62,553 nucleotides of DNA, taken from NCBI RefSeq assembly GCF_900107155.1, contig NZ_FNOX01000021.1:1-62553 (forward strand), given 5' to 3'. A program made the position numbers and the translations under genes. Shown in pieces: positions 20,102 to 29,026 of the stretch. The stretch is from Pseudomonas salomonii (lineage in GTDB: Bacteria > Pseudomonadota > Gammaproteobacteria > Pseudomonadales > Pseudomonadaceae). The number at the start of each line of letters is the position of its first letter. Within the stretch, counting starts at the first letter, position 1. Below the pieces are notes generated by a model that had not been told where the DNA came from, searched no databases, and worked only from the letters and a program-made list of their open reading frames with translations.

Positions 20102-20194
20102 AATGTGGGAGCGGGCTTGCTCGCGAAGGCGGTGCATCAGTTACACATTCGGTGACTGACACTGCGCATTCGCGAGCAAGCCCGCTCCCACATT
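20102..20194. repeat. REPIN between rsmA and apaG
   Basis: Perfect 26-bp inverted arms: AATGTGGGAGCGGGCTTGCT... at 20102-20127 and the exact complement at 20169-20194, around a spacer of about 41 nt. Such paired REPs are mobilised in trans by RAYT-type TnpA proteins; no RAYT gene lies in the window. It sits inside an operon, so it may shape mRNA stability of the downstream apaGH part. Confidence 0.92.
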
Positions 20195-20217
20195 GGATTG
20201 CATCGAGCTCTTACGGC

Positions 20218-21030
20218 CTATTCCACTACGGGCGCGGGCTGGATCGCAAGCTGATCAGCCAGGCGCACAAATGCGGCCAGGTCCAGCTGCTCGGGGCGCA
20301 GGCCGCCGTCGACGCCGGCGGCTTCGATCTCGGCGTTGCTCAACAGCGCCTTGAGGGTGTTGCGCAGAGTCTTGCGGCGTTGGTTGAACGCTTCGCGTAC
20401 CACGCGCTCCAGCAGCTTGTGGTCTTTGGCCGGGTGCGGCAGCACCGCGTGCGGCACCAGGCGCACGATGGCCGAGTCGACCTTCGGCGGCGGGTTGAAG
20501 GCGCCAGGGCCGACGTTGAACAGGTGCTCTACGCGGCAATGGTACTGAACCATGATCGACAGGCGGCCCCAATCACCACCGCCTGGGCCTGCGGCCAAAC
20601 GCTCAACCACTTCCTTTTGCAGCATGAAGTGCATGTCGCGGATGATCCCGGCGTTGTTCAGCAGGTGAAAAATCAGCGGCGTGGAGATGTTGTACGGCAG
20701 GTTGCCGACCACGCGCAGGCTGTTGGGCGCGGCGTTGAGGCTGTTGAAGTCGAACTTCAGCGCGTCGCCCTGGTGCAGGTTGAAGTTGGGCATGCCGGCA
20801 AATTGCTGGTTGAGGATCGGGATCAGGTCCTTGTCCAGTTCAACCACGTCCAACTGGCCGCCGCTGTTGAGCAGGCCTTGGGTCAAGGCGCCCTGGCCCG
20901 GGCCGATTTCCAGCAAACGGTCTTCCGGCTTGGCATGGATGGAGCGCAGGATACGGTCGATCACGCCAGCGTCGTGCAGGAAGTTTTGACCGAAGCGCTT
21001 GCGCGCCCGGTGTTGGTAATGCTCTGTCAT
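20218..21030 (-). CDS. rsmA: 16S rRNA (adenine1518/1519-N6,N6)-dimethyltransferase RsmA (KsgA)
   Basis: A 270-residue KsgA that dimethylates two adjacent adenines in helix 45 of 16S rRNA late in 30S assembly. Motifs: RARKRFGQNFLHD at the start, the SAM site LEIGPGQGALT and the catalytic NLPYNIS (IV). Its ATG overlaps the pdxA stop (ATGA). Confidence 0.97.
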   Translation of the reverse strand: MTEHYQHRARKRFGQNFLHDAGVIDRILRSIHAKPEDRLLEIGPGQGALTQGLLNSGGQLDVVELDKDLIPILNQQFAGMPNFNLHQGDALKFDFNSLNAAPNSLRVVGNLPYNISTPLIFHLLNNAGIIRDMHFMLQKEVVERLAAGPGGGDWGRLSIMVQYHCRVEHLFNVGPGAFNPPPKVDSAIVRLVPHAVLPHPAKDHKLLERVVREAFNQRRKTLRNTLKALLSNAEIEAAGVDGGLRPEQLDLAAFVRLADQLAIQPAPVVE

Positions 21031-22016
21031 ATACGGGTCTCGGCCATCTGATAGGCGGTTTCCAGGGCCACGTGCAGGCTGCCGGTATCGATCTTGCCGC
21101 TGCCCGCCAGGTCCAGGGCGGTGCCATGGTCGACAGAGGTGCGGATGATCGGCAGGCCCAGTGTCACGTTGACTGCGGCGCCGAAGCCTTTGTACTTCAG
21201 CACGGGCAGCCCCTGGTCATGGTACATCGCCAGCACTGCGTCGCAGTGCTCCAGATATTTGGGGGTAAACAGAGTGTCTGCAGGCAATGGGCCACGCAGG
21301 TCCATGCCTTCTTGGCGCAGGCGCTCTAATGTCGGTTCAATGATGTCGATTTCTTCATGGCCCAAATGACCGCCTTCACCGGCATGCGGGTTGAGCCCAC
21401 ACACCAGGATGCGCGGTTGGGCAATGCCGAACTTTTGTTGCAGGTCGGCGTGCAGGATGCGTGTGACGCGCTCTACACGCTCGGCAGTGATGGCATCGGC
21501 GATATCGCGCAACGGCAGGTGCGTGGTTACCAGCGCAACCCGCAGGCCGCGCGTGGCCAGCATCATCACGACTTGTTCGGTATGGGTCAGATCGGCGAGA
21601 AATTCGGTATGGCCGGAAAAGGCAATGCCGGATTCGTTGATCACGCCTTTATGCACCGGGGCGGTGATCATGCCGGCGAAGTCGCCGTCGATGCAGCCTT
21701 GGCCGGCACGCGTCAGGGTTTGCAGTACAAATGCCGCGTTGGCTTTGTCCAGTTGCCCGGCTACCACCTTGGCTGCCAGCGGCGTGTTCCACACATACAG
21801 GCTGCCGGCCGGGGCGGGCAGGTCGGGCCAGTTGCCCGGCGCCACGTCCAACAAGGTGACAGCCACACCCAGCTGCGCGGCCCGCTCAAGGAGCAGGTCG
21901 CGGCTGGTAATGGCAATCAGGGGGTGTGGCTGAGGGTGCGAGGCGAGCAGCAGGCACAGGTCTGGACCAATGCCGGCCGGCTCGCCGGGTGTTACCGCGA
22001 AACGCTGGGGTTTCAC
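21027..22016 (-). CDS. pdxA: 4-hydroxythreonine-4-phosphate dehydrogenase PdxA
   Basis: A 329-residue NAD-dependent enzyme of pyridoxal-5'-phosphate synthesis that oxidises 4-phosphohydroxy-threonine. Motifs GEPAGIGPDL, SGHTEFLAD, CGLNPHAGEGGHLG and AMYHDQGLPVLKY hold the metal-binding histidines. The start is GTG at 22016, overlapping the surA stop (GTGA), which argues for translational coupling. Confidence 0.96.
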   Translation of the reverse strand: MKPQRFAVTPGEPAGIGPDLCLLLASHPQPHPLIAITSRDLLLERAAQLGVAVTLLDVAPGNWPDLPAPAGSLYVWNTPLAAKVVAGQLDKANAAFVLQTLTRAGQGCIDGDFAGMITAPVHKGVINESGIAFSGHTEFLADLTHTEQVVMMLATRGLRVALVTTHLPLRDIADAITAERVERVTRILHADLQQKFGIAQPRILVCGLNPHAGEGGHLGHEEIDIIEPTLERLRQEGMDLRGPLPADTLFTPKYLEHCDAVLAMYHDQGLPVLKYKGFGAAVNVTLGLPIIRTSVDHGTALDLAGSGKIDTGSLHVALETAYQMAETRI

Positions 22017-23347
22017 TGTGCTGCCTGGTCGGTGCCTGTTTGCTCGGCGCCTGGCAGCTTGTTCTCTACGTAGGCTTCGTCACGGATCTGACGCAACCAG
22101 GTTTGCAGCTCTTCGTCGTACTTGCGGTTACGCAGCACGGTCAGGGCTTGTTGCTCGCGGGCCTGGGTGGTGTTGTCGGTGGCGCGACGGCCAAGGACTT
22201 CCAGGACGTGCCAGCCATATTGAGTCTTGAACGGCTTGGAAAGAACGCCTTGCGGGGTCTTGGCCATGACTTCCTGGAACTCCGGCACCAGCGCTTTCGG
22301 GTCGATCCAGTTCAGGTCGCCACCGTTGAGGGCGGAACCCGGGTCTTCCGAGAAGCTCTTGGCCAGGGTGGCGAAGTCTTCACCGCCTTCGATGCGTTCA
22401 TAGATCTTCTGGGCCAGCTCCTTGGTTTGCGCCTCGGTGCGGATTTCGCTTGGTTTGACCAGGATATGACGAACATGCACTTCGTCTTTCAGCGAGGTCT
22501 CGCCGCCGCGTTTGCCGAGCAACTTGAGGATGATGAAACCGCCTGGCGTACGCGCCGGCTGGGTGATGTCACCCACATTCATGGCGCTCAGCTCACGGTC
22601 GAACGGAGGTGGCAGTTGCGCGGCTTTACGCCAGCCCATGTCACCGCCGTCCAGGGCGTTGTCGCTGCCGGACATGGCGATGGCCGTCTGGGCAAAGTCA
22701 GCACCGGCTTTCAGGCGATCATAAATAGCCTGGGTTTTCGCCGCAGCGGCATTGAGCTGCTCGGAGCTGGCGCTGTCCGGGGTTGGAACCAGGATATTGG
22801 CCAGGTGCAGTTCTTCGGAGAGCTGCATCTTGCCCAAGTCCGAGGCCAGGAAGTTCTTCACTTCCTGCTCAGACACCTGAACCCGCTCCGCTACACGGCG
22901 CTGACGCACACGGCTGATGATCATTTCACGCTTGATCTGGTCACGGGCGTCTTCATAAGACAAACCGTCGTGGGCCAGGGCAGCCTTGAACTGGTCAATG
23001 CTCATGTTATTGCGCTGAGCGATGGTGCCGACGGCCTGGTTCAGTTCTTCGTCCGAAATACGGATGCCGGAGCGCTCGCCGATCTGCAGTTGCAGGTTTT
23101 CGACGATCAGGCGCTCAAGTACCTGTGGGTCCAGCACGCTGGTAGGCGGTACGCCGCCGCCACGTTTGGCGATGGTTTGCTGAACTTCCTTGACCCGTTG
23201 GTCGAGTTGGCTCTGCATGATCACGTCGTTATCGACGATGGCCACTACCTTGTCCAGCTGTTGAACCGCAGCGTGCGCCGATGCGGCCCCCAGGAACAGC
23301 GCGCCCAGCACTAGCGGGCGCAAGCAATCAGAAAGCTTGGTCTTCAC
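22013..23347 (-). CDS. surA: periplasmic peptidyl-prolyl isomerase/chaperone SurA
   Basis: About 444 residues: signal peptide (LGALFLGAASAHA), N-terminal chaperone domain, two parvulin (PpiC) domains (about 180-280 and 290-390) and a C-terminal helix. It escorts outer membrane proteins, including LptD, to the Bam complex. The start is uncertain: GTG at 23347 (MKTKLSDCLRPL) is chosen because it gives the usual short n-region, but GTG at 23353 or TTG at 23365 are possible. It overlaps the lptD 3' end by 20 nt. Confidence 0.93.
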   Translation of the reverse strand: MKTKLSDCLRPLVLGALFLGAASAHAAVQQLDKVVAIVDNDVIMQSQLDQRVKEVQQTIAKRGGGVPPTSVLDPQVLERLIVENLQLQIGERSGIRISDEELNQAVGTIAQRNNMSIDQFKAALAHDGLSYEDARDQIKREMIISRVRQRRVAERVQVSEQEVKNFLASDLGKMQLSEELHLANILVPTPDSASSEQLNAAAAKTQAIYDRLKAGADFAQTAIAMSGSDNALDGGDMGWRKAAQLPPPFDRELSAMNVGDITQPARTPGGFIILKLLGKRGGETSLKDEVHVRHILVKPSEIRTEAQTKELAQKIYERIEGGEDFATLAKSFSEDPGSALNGGDLNWIDPKALVPEFQEVMAKTPQGVLSKPFKTQYGWHVLEVLGRRATDNTTQAREQQALTVLRNRKYDEELQTWLRQIRDEAYVENKLPGAEQTGTDQAAQ

Positions 23348-26138
23348 GTTCACGATAACCTTCAATGCCTTTGTCGAGGAAGCTCTCTACCTTGGCGCCG
23401 GTCAGGCCGCCGAGTCCTTTGAGGACGATCTGGAAGAAGAGCCCGTGGTCACCCTTTTCGTTAAGCGGGGCGATCTGGCTGTATTCGTCGTTGGAAACCC
23501 AGTAACGGTTGATGACGCGCAGTTTCCAGCAGCAGTTGTCGTACTCGAAACCACCGAAGGCTTCCAGCGTACGGTTGCGGGCATAGTCATACTGCCAGCG
23601 GGTGATCAGGTTCCACTGCGGAATGATCGGCCACATCATCGAGAAGTCGTGTTGCTGGATTTTGTAGTAATCCTTCACGAAGTTCGCGTCGCCTGGTTGC
23701 CCGTAGTCACCACCGAACTGCCATTTGCCGGTCAGCTGGTTGTAGACCACTTGGTCGTTGCGATAGCGATAGCCGACGTTGATGATCTTGTTCGGGTTGT
23801 CTTCCGGCTGGTAGTGAAGCATTGCACTGCCGGAGCGGGTGCTATGTTCTTCGGTGTCCCAGTTGAAGTCGGCTGTGGCGCGCCAATCGCGGTTGTAGCG
23901 GTATTCGTATTCCAGGGCAACAGGCGACACGTCGGACTGTGCGTCGGAGCGGTCGGAAGCAAGGACGCCCGGCAATTGAACCTGGCGATCCTTGAAGTAC
24001 ACCGCCTGACCTACGGACACACGCTGACGTTCGAAGCCGTTGTCTTCAATCCAGCGGCTGGTCACGCCCAGGGACAGCTTGTTCTCATCGCCAATCCGGT
24101 CGGTGCCGCTGAAGCGGTTGTCGCGGAACAGCGAGGAGTAGCTGAACGAGTATTCACTGGTGTCGAATACCGGGATATCGCTCTGGTCCTTGTTAGGCAC
24201 ATAGAGATAGAACGCGCGCGGTTCCAACGTCTGGCGATAGTCCTTGCCGAACCAGTTGGTATTGCGGTCGAAGTACAGGCCGCTGTCGATACTGGCGATT
24301 GGAATAGCGCGGTCCTGGGAGCTCTTGAAGTCGCCACCAGCATAAGGATTAGCCGCAGTCGATGCCGCTTGTTGCGCGATGATCTGGTTCTTACCGGTGC
24401 TGTCCAGGTCAAGATCGTACTTGGTGTACACATACTTGAGCTTCGGCGTAATAAAACCGTAGGTCCAGTTCATCGGGTAATCAACAGCCGGCGCGACGTT
24501 CAGTCGAGTACCGTTGGCACGGGTCAGGCCCCTAACAAAAGTATCGAGGCGAGGCGTAACCAGGTTGTTCTCATCGGTAAAGTTGCCGTTTTCCAGGTCA
24601 CGATCAAACCGAACAGCTTCGGTTTCATAGGTGAAGTTCACACCACCTGGATGGTACGGCAGCATCCCGTTGAAGGTGATCTGCGGCAACCGGTTGTAGG
24701 GGGTGATCTGGGAAATCGTCGCGAGCTGGTAAGCCTGCAGGTTCAGGCGCGCCTGATAGGAGTCGCCGCGGTAAGTGACGGCGCCCTGCTGGTTGACGAA
24801 ATCTCGAGGCTGGATGCCTTCCTGATAAGTCTTGAGGTCCTGGAAGAAGTAAGGGTCGCTGATGTTGGTGTAGTCGACCTGGGTCGATACTCGCGAATCC
24901 AGCCCGCCTTTGTGCTGCCAGTTGAGCATGTAACGGGTTTTTTCGTAATCAGTCTGATTCTTGCGCTCGTCGCTGTCGTCGTTCAGGTACGCGCCGCCGA
25001 ACTGACCTTCGCTGGACTTGGTGAGGTAGCGGAATTCGCCCTCAACCATCATGCCGCGTTTGGTCATGTATTGCGGGTACAACGTGGCGTCGTAGTTTGG
25101 CGCCAGGTTGAAGTAGTACGGCGTGACCAGTGTGAAGCCGGTTTCGCTGCCGGTGCTGAAGCTTGGCGGCAGGAAGCCGGATTGACGACGGTCGTCGATC
25201 GGGAAGTAGATGTACGGGGTGTAGAGGATCGGGATGTTCTTGATCCGCAACGTCGCGTTGGTGGCCGTACCGAAACCGGTGGCCGGGTTCAACGTGATGT
25301 TGTTGCCCTTGAGCTGCCAGGCGTTGCTGTCCGGCTCGCAGGTGGTGTACGTACCGTCCTTGAGACGGATGATCGCGTTTTCGGCACGTTTGGCGTACAG
25401 CGCGTTACCGCGAACGCGCGATTTGTGCAGCACGTATTCGGCGTTGTCGATCTGGGCCGCGCCGGTATCGAGCTGCACCTCGGCGTGGTCGCCGACGATC
25501 AGGGCGCCGTTGTCGCGCAGACGCACATCGCCGTTCAGCTCGCCACGGTTCTCGGCCTGGTACAGGTTGGCTTCCTGAGCCTCCAGCTGCATGCTGCCCT
25601 GGCGCATGACGACGTCACCGGCCAGGGTCGCAACCTGCTGTTCCTGCTCGTAACGAGACACCTTGGCACCGATGAAGGTCGGCGAATCGCTTTTGTCCGT
25701 CTTGTCGTTCATGCCAGGACGGGTCGGCTCGATATACGCGCCGGAGCAATACGGGCCGGTCTCAGCCAGTTGGGCTGCGGTCAGCTTGTCGCGAGGCACC
25801 CAGTCCAGGTGGCTGTAGTCGGCACTGCGCGAACGCAGGCCACGGCCCTTGGACTCGGTGACCAGGGTGGTCTTCGGCTCGGCCGCAGCGCTGCCGCCAG
25901 CATCGGCTTGCGCCGTGCTGCCAGCGGCGCTGACGGCTGCACCGTCGTGCACCGGGCGCGGTGGTAATGGGGCTGCGGCGGTTTTTGGCGCGCAATCCCA
26001 GGCACCCGAAGCAGAGACTGAGCAGTCATACTGTTCCGCGGCGACCACGAATGAGGTGGCGAAAGGTTGCATGGCCAGCAGACTGCCGGTTACCAGCAAC
26101 GGAAATTTTCTACGAAACGCGGGGGATTTCAATGCCAT
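23328..26138 (-). CDS. lptD: LPS-assembly protein LptD (OstA/Imp)
   Basis: A 936-residue outer-membrane translocon subunit that inserts LPS into the outer leaflet with LptE; essential in most Gram-negatives. The start at 26138 (MALKSPAFRRKFPLLVTGSL) gives a signal peptide ending near VVAA. It is followed by a cysteine pair region (YDCSVSASGAWDC), the OstA/LptA-like periplasmic domain (about 160-290) and the 26-strand LptD barrel. An adjacent CC pair near the C-terminus (YDNCCWKL) would form the conserved disulfides. Its 5' region is split by a group II intron (3' boundary at 26209). Confidence 0.96.
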   Translation of the reverse strand: MALKSPAFRRKFPLLVTGSLLAMQPFATSFVVAAEQYDCSVSASGAWDCAPKTAAAPLPPRPVHDGAAVSAAGSTAQADAGGSAAAEPKTTLVTESKGRGLRSRSADYSHLDWVPRDKLTAAQLAETGPYCSGAYIEPTRPGMNDKTDKSDSPTFIGAKVSRYEQEQQVATLAGDVVMRQGSMQLEAQEANLYQAENRGELNGDVRLRDNGALIVGDHAEVQLDTGAAQIDNAEYVLHKSRVRGNALYAKRAENAIIRLKDGTYTTCEPDSNAWQLKGNNITLNPATGFGTATNATLRIKNIPILYTPYIYFPIDDRRQSGFLPPSFSTGSETGFTLVTPYYFNLAPNYDATLYPQYMTKRGMMVEGEFRYLTKSSEGQFGGAYLNDDSDERKNQTDYEKTRYMLNWQHKGGLDSRVSTQVDYTNISDPYFFQDLKTYQEGIQPRDFVNQQGAVTYRGDSYQARLNLQAYQLATISQITPYNRLPQITFNGMLPYHPGGVNFTYETEAVRFDRDLENGNFTDENNLVTPRLDTFVRGLTRANGTRLNVAPAVDYPMNWTYGFITPKLKYVYTKYDLDLDSTGKNQIIAQQAASTAANPYAGGDFKSSQDRAIPIASIDSGLYFDRNTNWFGKDYRQTLEPRAFYLYVPNKDQSDIPVFDTSEYSFSYSSLFRDNRFSGTDRIGDENKLSLGVTSRWIEDNGFERQRVSVGQAVYFKDRQVQLPGVLASDRSDAQSDVSPVALEYEYRYNRDWRATADFNWDTEEHSTRSGSAMLHYQPEDNPNKIINVGYRYRNDQVVYNQLTGKWQFGGDYGQPGDANFVKDYYKIQQHDFSMMWPIIPQWNLITRWQYDYARNRTLEAFGGFEYDNCCWKLRVINRYWVSNDEYSQIAPLNEKGDHGLFFQIVLKGLGGLTGAKVESFLDKGIEGYREREDQAF

Positions 26139-26208
26139 CTTATTAGTCCGGGCTTCCTGCGTGCCATCTGCCCGCGGTTTGGGCCGCACGCCTCTCGATG
26201 GTCTGAAA

Positions 26209-26283
26209 GTTGGGTAGGAACAGACCATTTCTGGTCTGCTCCCCCCTAAAAACCGTACGTGCGCCTTTCAGCGCATACGGCTC
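26209..26283 (-). ncRNA. group II intron domains V and VI (ribozyme catalytic core and branch site)
   Basis: Domain V is a 34-nt hairpin with the AGC triad at its base (GAGCC...), two short helices and a GAAA loop. A 6-G linker pairs with CC-TA-CCC to form the base of domain VI, leaving a bulged TA whose A (26215) is the likely branch nucleotide. All expected parts are present and unbroken, so the ribozyme looks competent. Confidence 0.88.
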
Positions 26284-26289
26284 AAGTCT

Positions 26290-27990
26290 TTACGAAGCCC
26301 CCCTTGGGGGAGCCGGTTTGTACACTGTTAGTCCACGAGCGTGAAGCTGCTGGTGGCAAATGGGATGCAATAGTACCCGGTTGTCCAGCGAGTCACCACC
26401 GCCTTGTGAGCGATAAATGATGTGGTGGTCGTGCCACCCAGTCTCCCTAGATATTGGGCTTTTGCATAGTACGCACAGTCCTTTTTGGGATTGAAATAGA
26501 TGAAGAATTTGTTTGCGGTACTTCAATTTCCCGAGCATCCGGGACATCCGCAATGCCTCTCCCATTTCCTCCATAGAGGGATCAAACGGATTAAAATCCC
26601 CGCTGATCTTCCTGTGCCTCTCAATCGGCGTGGCCTCTAGGGCGTATAACCGAATTGCCTCTTTGCCTCCTGACTCCGTTATGACCGTGGTGGCGAACAC
26701 CCAGCTTCGACTTTCATAGGTTTGGAAATACTTCTCCCTTACCCAGTCGAGACTTTTGTTTGGATGCCGCCTTTTCGCCCAACGCCAAAGCGCTTGGAAT
26801 ATTTGGTGGTCCATGCGGCTGTACGCCTTCTTGGCGACCACAGGCTGGTGATACAGCGCCCAGCCTCGCAGTATCGGATTAAGCAGGCGGATTAACTCCT
26901 CCTGTTTCACCGCTTTGTTAGTACTGATGACTTCTTTTACCTTCCTATAGAACGCTTTCACGTTCTTTTTGGCAGGTTTGATCAGGAGTTTCCCTCCGTA
27001 TTTGCGGAAATTCCAACCAAGGAAGTCGAAACCTTCATCTATGTGGACGACGTGGGTTTTCTCAAGCGACAGCTGCAATCCTCGCACCGCGAGAAACCGC
27101 TCAACCCAAGGTTTGATCTCATTTTCGAGCATCTCTTTCGAGCTACCGGTAATCACAAAATCATCCGCATATCGCACCACGTTAATTTTCAGCTTCTTCG
27201 CCTTCGTCACGCCCAGGTGTTGCTTGAGCTGTGATTCCAGTCCATCCAGCACCAAATTCGCCAAGGTGGGCGAGATAATCCCGCCCTGTGGTGTACCGGC
27301 ATTCGTTGCCTGTAGCTGGCCTTTGTGAATCACTCCAGCTTTCAACCATTTTCGGAGGATTTCTTTGTCCGTTGGGACATTTTCGATCAGCCAGTCATGG
27401 TTGATGTGGTCAAAGCAGCCTTTAATGTCCGCTTCCAAGACCCATTGGGCCGAAGCCTTCTTGGATAGACAAACGAACAACTGTCCCATCGCATCAGCCG
27501 TGGAGCGCTCGATCCGAAAGCCGTAGCTGTTTGGATCGCCGGTGGTTTCAGCGATAGGCGCCAGGGCTAGCAGGTATAGCGCCTGCATGGCTCTGTCAGT
27601 CATGGTTGGAATGCCCAGAGGGCGTTCCTTTCCATTCGACTTCGGGATAAACACACGCCGTAATGGCCGTGGTTTATACCCGTGGCGCTTCAACCCATTT
27701 GCCGCCTTCCACTTGGCATCGGGTGTATCCCAGAGCACGCGGTCGACTCCCGCCGTGCGCTTGCCCTGGTTTTCAGTGACTCTCCGTATGGCCAAATATC
27801 TGGCCGAACGAGAGCGGGTCAGCATCCGTTGCAGGGCTTTCACCCGGCGCCAATTGCCTTCCCGACAAGCCTTCGCAATCCGAATCTGCATCGCCCGTAC
27901 GTTCTGCTGCACACGACACCAATCGATGTCATGCCAATGCTGCGGAACGCCAGAAGGCGCAGACCCGGCCAGTTGGCTAGGTACTAACAT
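26290..27990 (-). CDS. ltrA: group II intron reverse transcriptase/maturase with HNH endonuclease
   Basis: A 566-residue multifunctional intron-encoded protein. The N-terminal RT-0 region (HWHDIDWCRVQQNVRAMQ) is followed by fingers-palm with FIPKSNGKERPLGIPTM and the catalytic YADD (VVRYADDFVITG), a maturase X domain (about 370-450) and a C-terminal HNH nuclease (CVLCKSP ... WHDHHIIYRSQGG ... LLHPICH). It helps the intron fold and splice and allows target-primed reverse transcription. The start at 27990 has AGGAAGG upstream. No frameshift or stop is seen. Confidence 0.93.
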   Translation of the reverse strand: MLVPSQLAGSAPSGVPQHWHDIDWCRVQQNVRAMQIRIAKACREGNWRRVKALQRMLTRSRSARYLAIRRVTENQGKRTAGVDRVLWDTPDAKWKAANGLKRHGYKPRPLRRVFIPKSNGKERPLGIPTMTDRAMQALYLLALAPIAETTGDPNSYGFRIERSTADAMGQLFVCLSKKASAQWVLEADIKGCFDHINHDWLIENVPTDKEILRKWLKAGVIHKGQLQATNAGTPQGGIISPTLANLVLDGLESQLKQHLGVTKAKKLKINVVRYADDFVITGSSKEMLENEIKPWVERFLAVRGLQLSLEKTHVVHIDEGFDFLGWNFRKYGGKLLIKPAKKNVKAFYRKVKEVISTNKAVKQEELIRLLNPILRGWALYHQPVVAKKAYSRMDHQIFQALWRWAKRRHPNKSLDWVREKYFQTYESRSWVFATTVITESGGKEAIRLYALEATPIERHRKISGDFNPFDPSMEEMGEALRMSRMLGKLKYRKQILHLFQSQKGLCVLCKSPISRETGWHDHHIIYRSQGGGDSLDNRVLLHPICHQQLHARGLTVYKPAPPRGAS

Positions 27991-28648
27991 GCTGCCTTCC
28001 TCTCAAGTTTCCCCGAGCAGAAGACGTACGCATCCCCTGACGGGAATGGACGCTCCCGTCAGGAGTGGATGAATAAGAAGCCCATTACTGCCGGACTTCG
28101 AAGATGATTGAGACAGGTTTACTCAGCGTTCATGCGATAAAAGACCACGCAGAAGTCTGCCCGGTTTCCCGTGGGGTAATGTTCCAACCCCTATCCGCGC
28201 CATTACAGCCCGGCGTTCGCTTTTTCTGCGATCCCATACCCGCACAGCCAATAGATCCCCTTGCGGTTCACCTGCCCGAAGGCAGCCATACGGGCTTACC
28301 ACGTTCCCTGCCTGTCACACGATTGGTTTAGGGTCTGCCTTTTCACCGGAGGCCTTGTAGCGACGTATTCCCACATCCCACAGGAATATCTGGCCCCATA
28401 CCTTTTGGTCCATGCCTAACAGCAGTTTTGGCATGTTTATCATTACGGCGTTTATCAGCAGTTCACTTACGTTACCCATGCCAACCAGCCTAGCGTCTCG
28501 ACCCGGTACTGCTCCGAGCGTCTGTACTTTGCCTCACGGCAAAAGCACACCCTGATGGGGACTACATTGTCGGAAAAGCTTCACACCCCACCGTTACCAG
28601 TGACGCATGTTTTCCTAGGCTATCGTTGGTCGCACAACGAGTCCGCTG

Positions 28649-28823
28649 CTATCTCAGAGCAAGATAGTTGGACAATGACAGACAGAGTTTTCGCTCGTGT
28701 CTCCGGTTTGATATGAGCGGGGGACTGCAAGGCAGCACGCTCAAAGAGTATTTCCTCCTGTTTAAGGCAGGAGGAAGGAATCCCTGCGGGGATTCTTCCC
28801 GCATGGGTAGGTCGTGAGACCTA
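28649..28823 (-). other. hairpin-rich segment between the small ORF and the intron
   Basis: Five or six inverted repeats in 175 nt: TAGGTC/GACCTA (28808-28823), GAATCCC/GGGATTC (28778-28795), the 9-bp TTCCTCCTG/CAGGAGGAA (28752-28776), CTGC/GCAG (28725-28735), CGCTC/GAGCG (28692-28719) and CTATCT/AGATAG (28649-28667). The last lies 13 nt before the intron junction. No T tract follows any of them, so they look like a structured RNA leader rather than a terminator. No family recognised. Confidence 0.55.
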
Positions 28824-28833
28824 TGTGGATGCA

Positions 28834-28992
28834 CTATCTGATTAGGAACATGGCAGTAACCATGACGATGGTTGAAACCAGCGTCATCAAGCCGAAGTTC
28901 CAGGTCATTCTGTTCAGAGTATCTGAAATGAATTTCCGCATTTCTACCTGAACTGCAGATACATCTGCTTTTTGAGCCAGACGTTTATGCAT
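28834..28992 (-). CDS. small coiled-coil/transmembrane protein (52 aa), unrecognised
   Basis: A short ORF starting ATG at 28992 with GAGGT 5 nt upstream (TGAGGTCGTT-ATG), a strong ribosome binding site. The first half is hydrophilic and helix-prone (MHKRLAQKADVSAVQVEMRK), the second half is one hydrophobic helix (FGLMTLVSTIVMVTAMFLI) ending in Arg-stop. This resembles in outline the small coiled-coil plus C-terminal membrane anchor proteins (DUF1640/XhlA-like), but similarity is only architectural. It lies between two hairpin-rich segments, upstream of the intron and lptD. A type I toxin, phage remnant or lptD leader ORF are all possible. Confidence 0.6.
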   Translation of the reverse strand: MHKRLAQKADVSAVQVEMRKFISDTLNRMTWNFGLMTLVSTIVMVTAMFLIR

Positions 28993-29026
28993 AACGACCT
29001 CATCAGTAGTGAAGTAGGCACTCCCA

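Larger units (their letters stand above)
26209..28635 (-). mobile_element. group II intron (IIB-like, chloroplast-like class) with RT/HNH ORF
   Basis: A 2427-nt intron on the minus strand. The 5' end reads GTGCGACCAACG from 28635, matching the GUGCG consensus. The 3' end carries a clear domain V (26250-26283, GAGCCGTATG ... CGTACGG with a GAAA loop) and domain VI (stem GCAGACCA / TGGTCTG) with a bulged A at 26215, 7 nt from the end CCCAAC. The ORF lies in domain IV. The intron is inserted between a hairpin-rich upstream exon and lptD, in the sense of lptD, 70 nt before its ATG. EBS/IBS pairing was not resolved by eye. Confidence 0.9.

Noticed and set aside
23337..25967. 876-codon open frame on the plus strand opposite lptD
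   Set aside because: It is a GC-bias shadow of lptD with no domain, no ribosome binding site and composition of a complement frame. Similar long antisense frames opposite prkA (16300-18246) and rmcA (1340-2632) were rejected for the same reason.
26290..27990. Retron or DGR reverse transcriptase
   Set aside because: The RT carries the X/maturase and HNH domains and is enclosed by group II domains I-VI. No msr/msd or template/variable repeats are seen.
28104..28331. 75-codon plus-strand ORF inside the group II intron
   Set aside because: It lies antisense to ribozyme domains I-IV, where sequence is set by RNA structure. Such ORFs are often annotated as hypothetical proteins by mistake.
28649..28834. 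61-codon minus-strand ORF between the small ORF and the intron
   Set aside because: It spans several hairpins, lacks a ribosome binding site and starts at the stop region of the 52-aa ORF. No family features.
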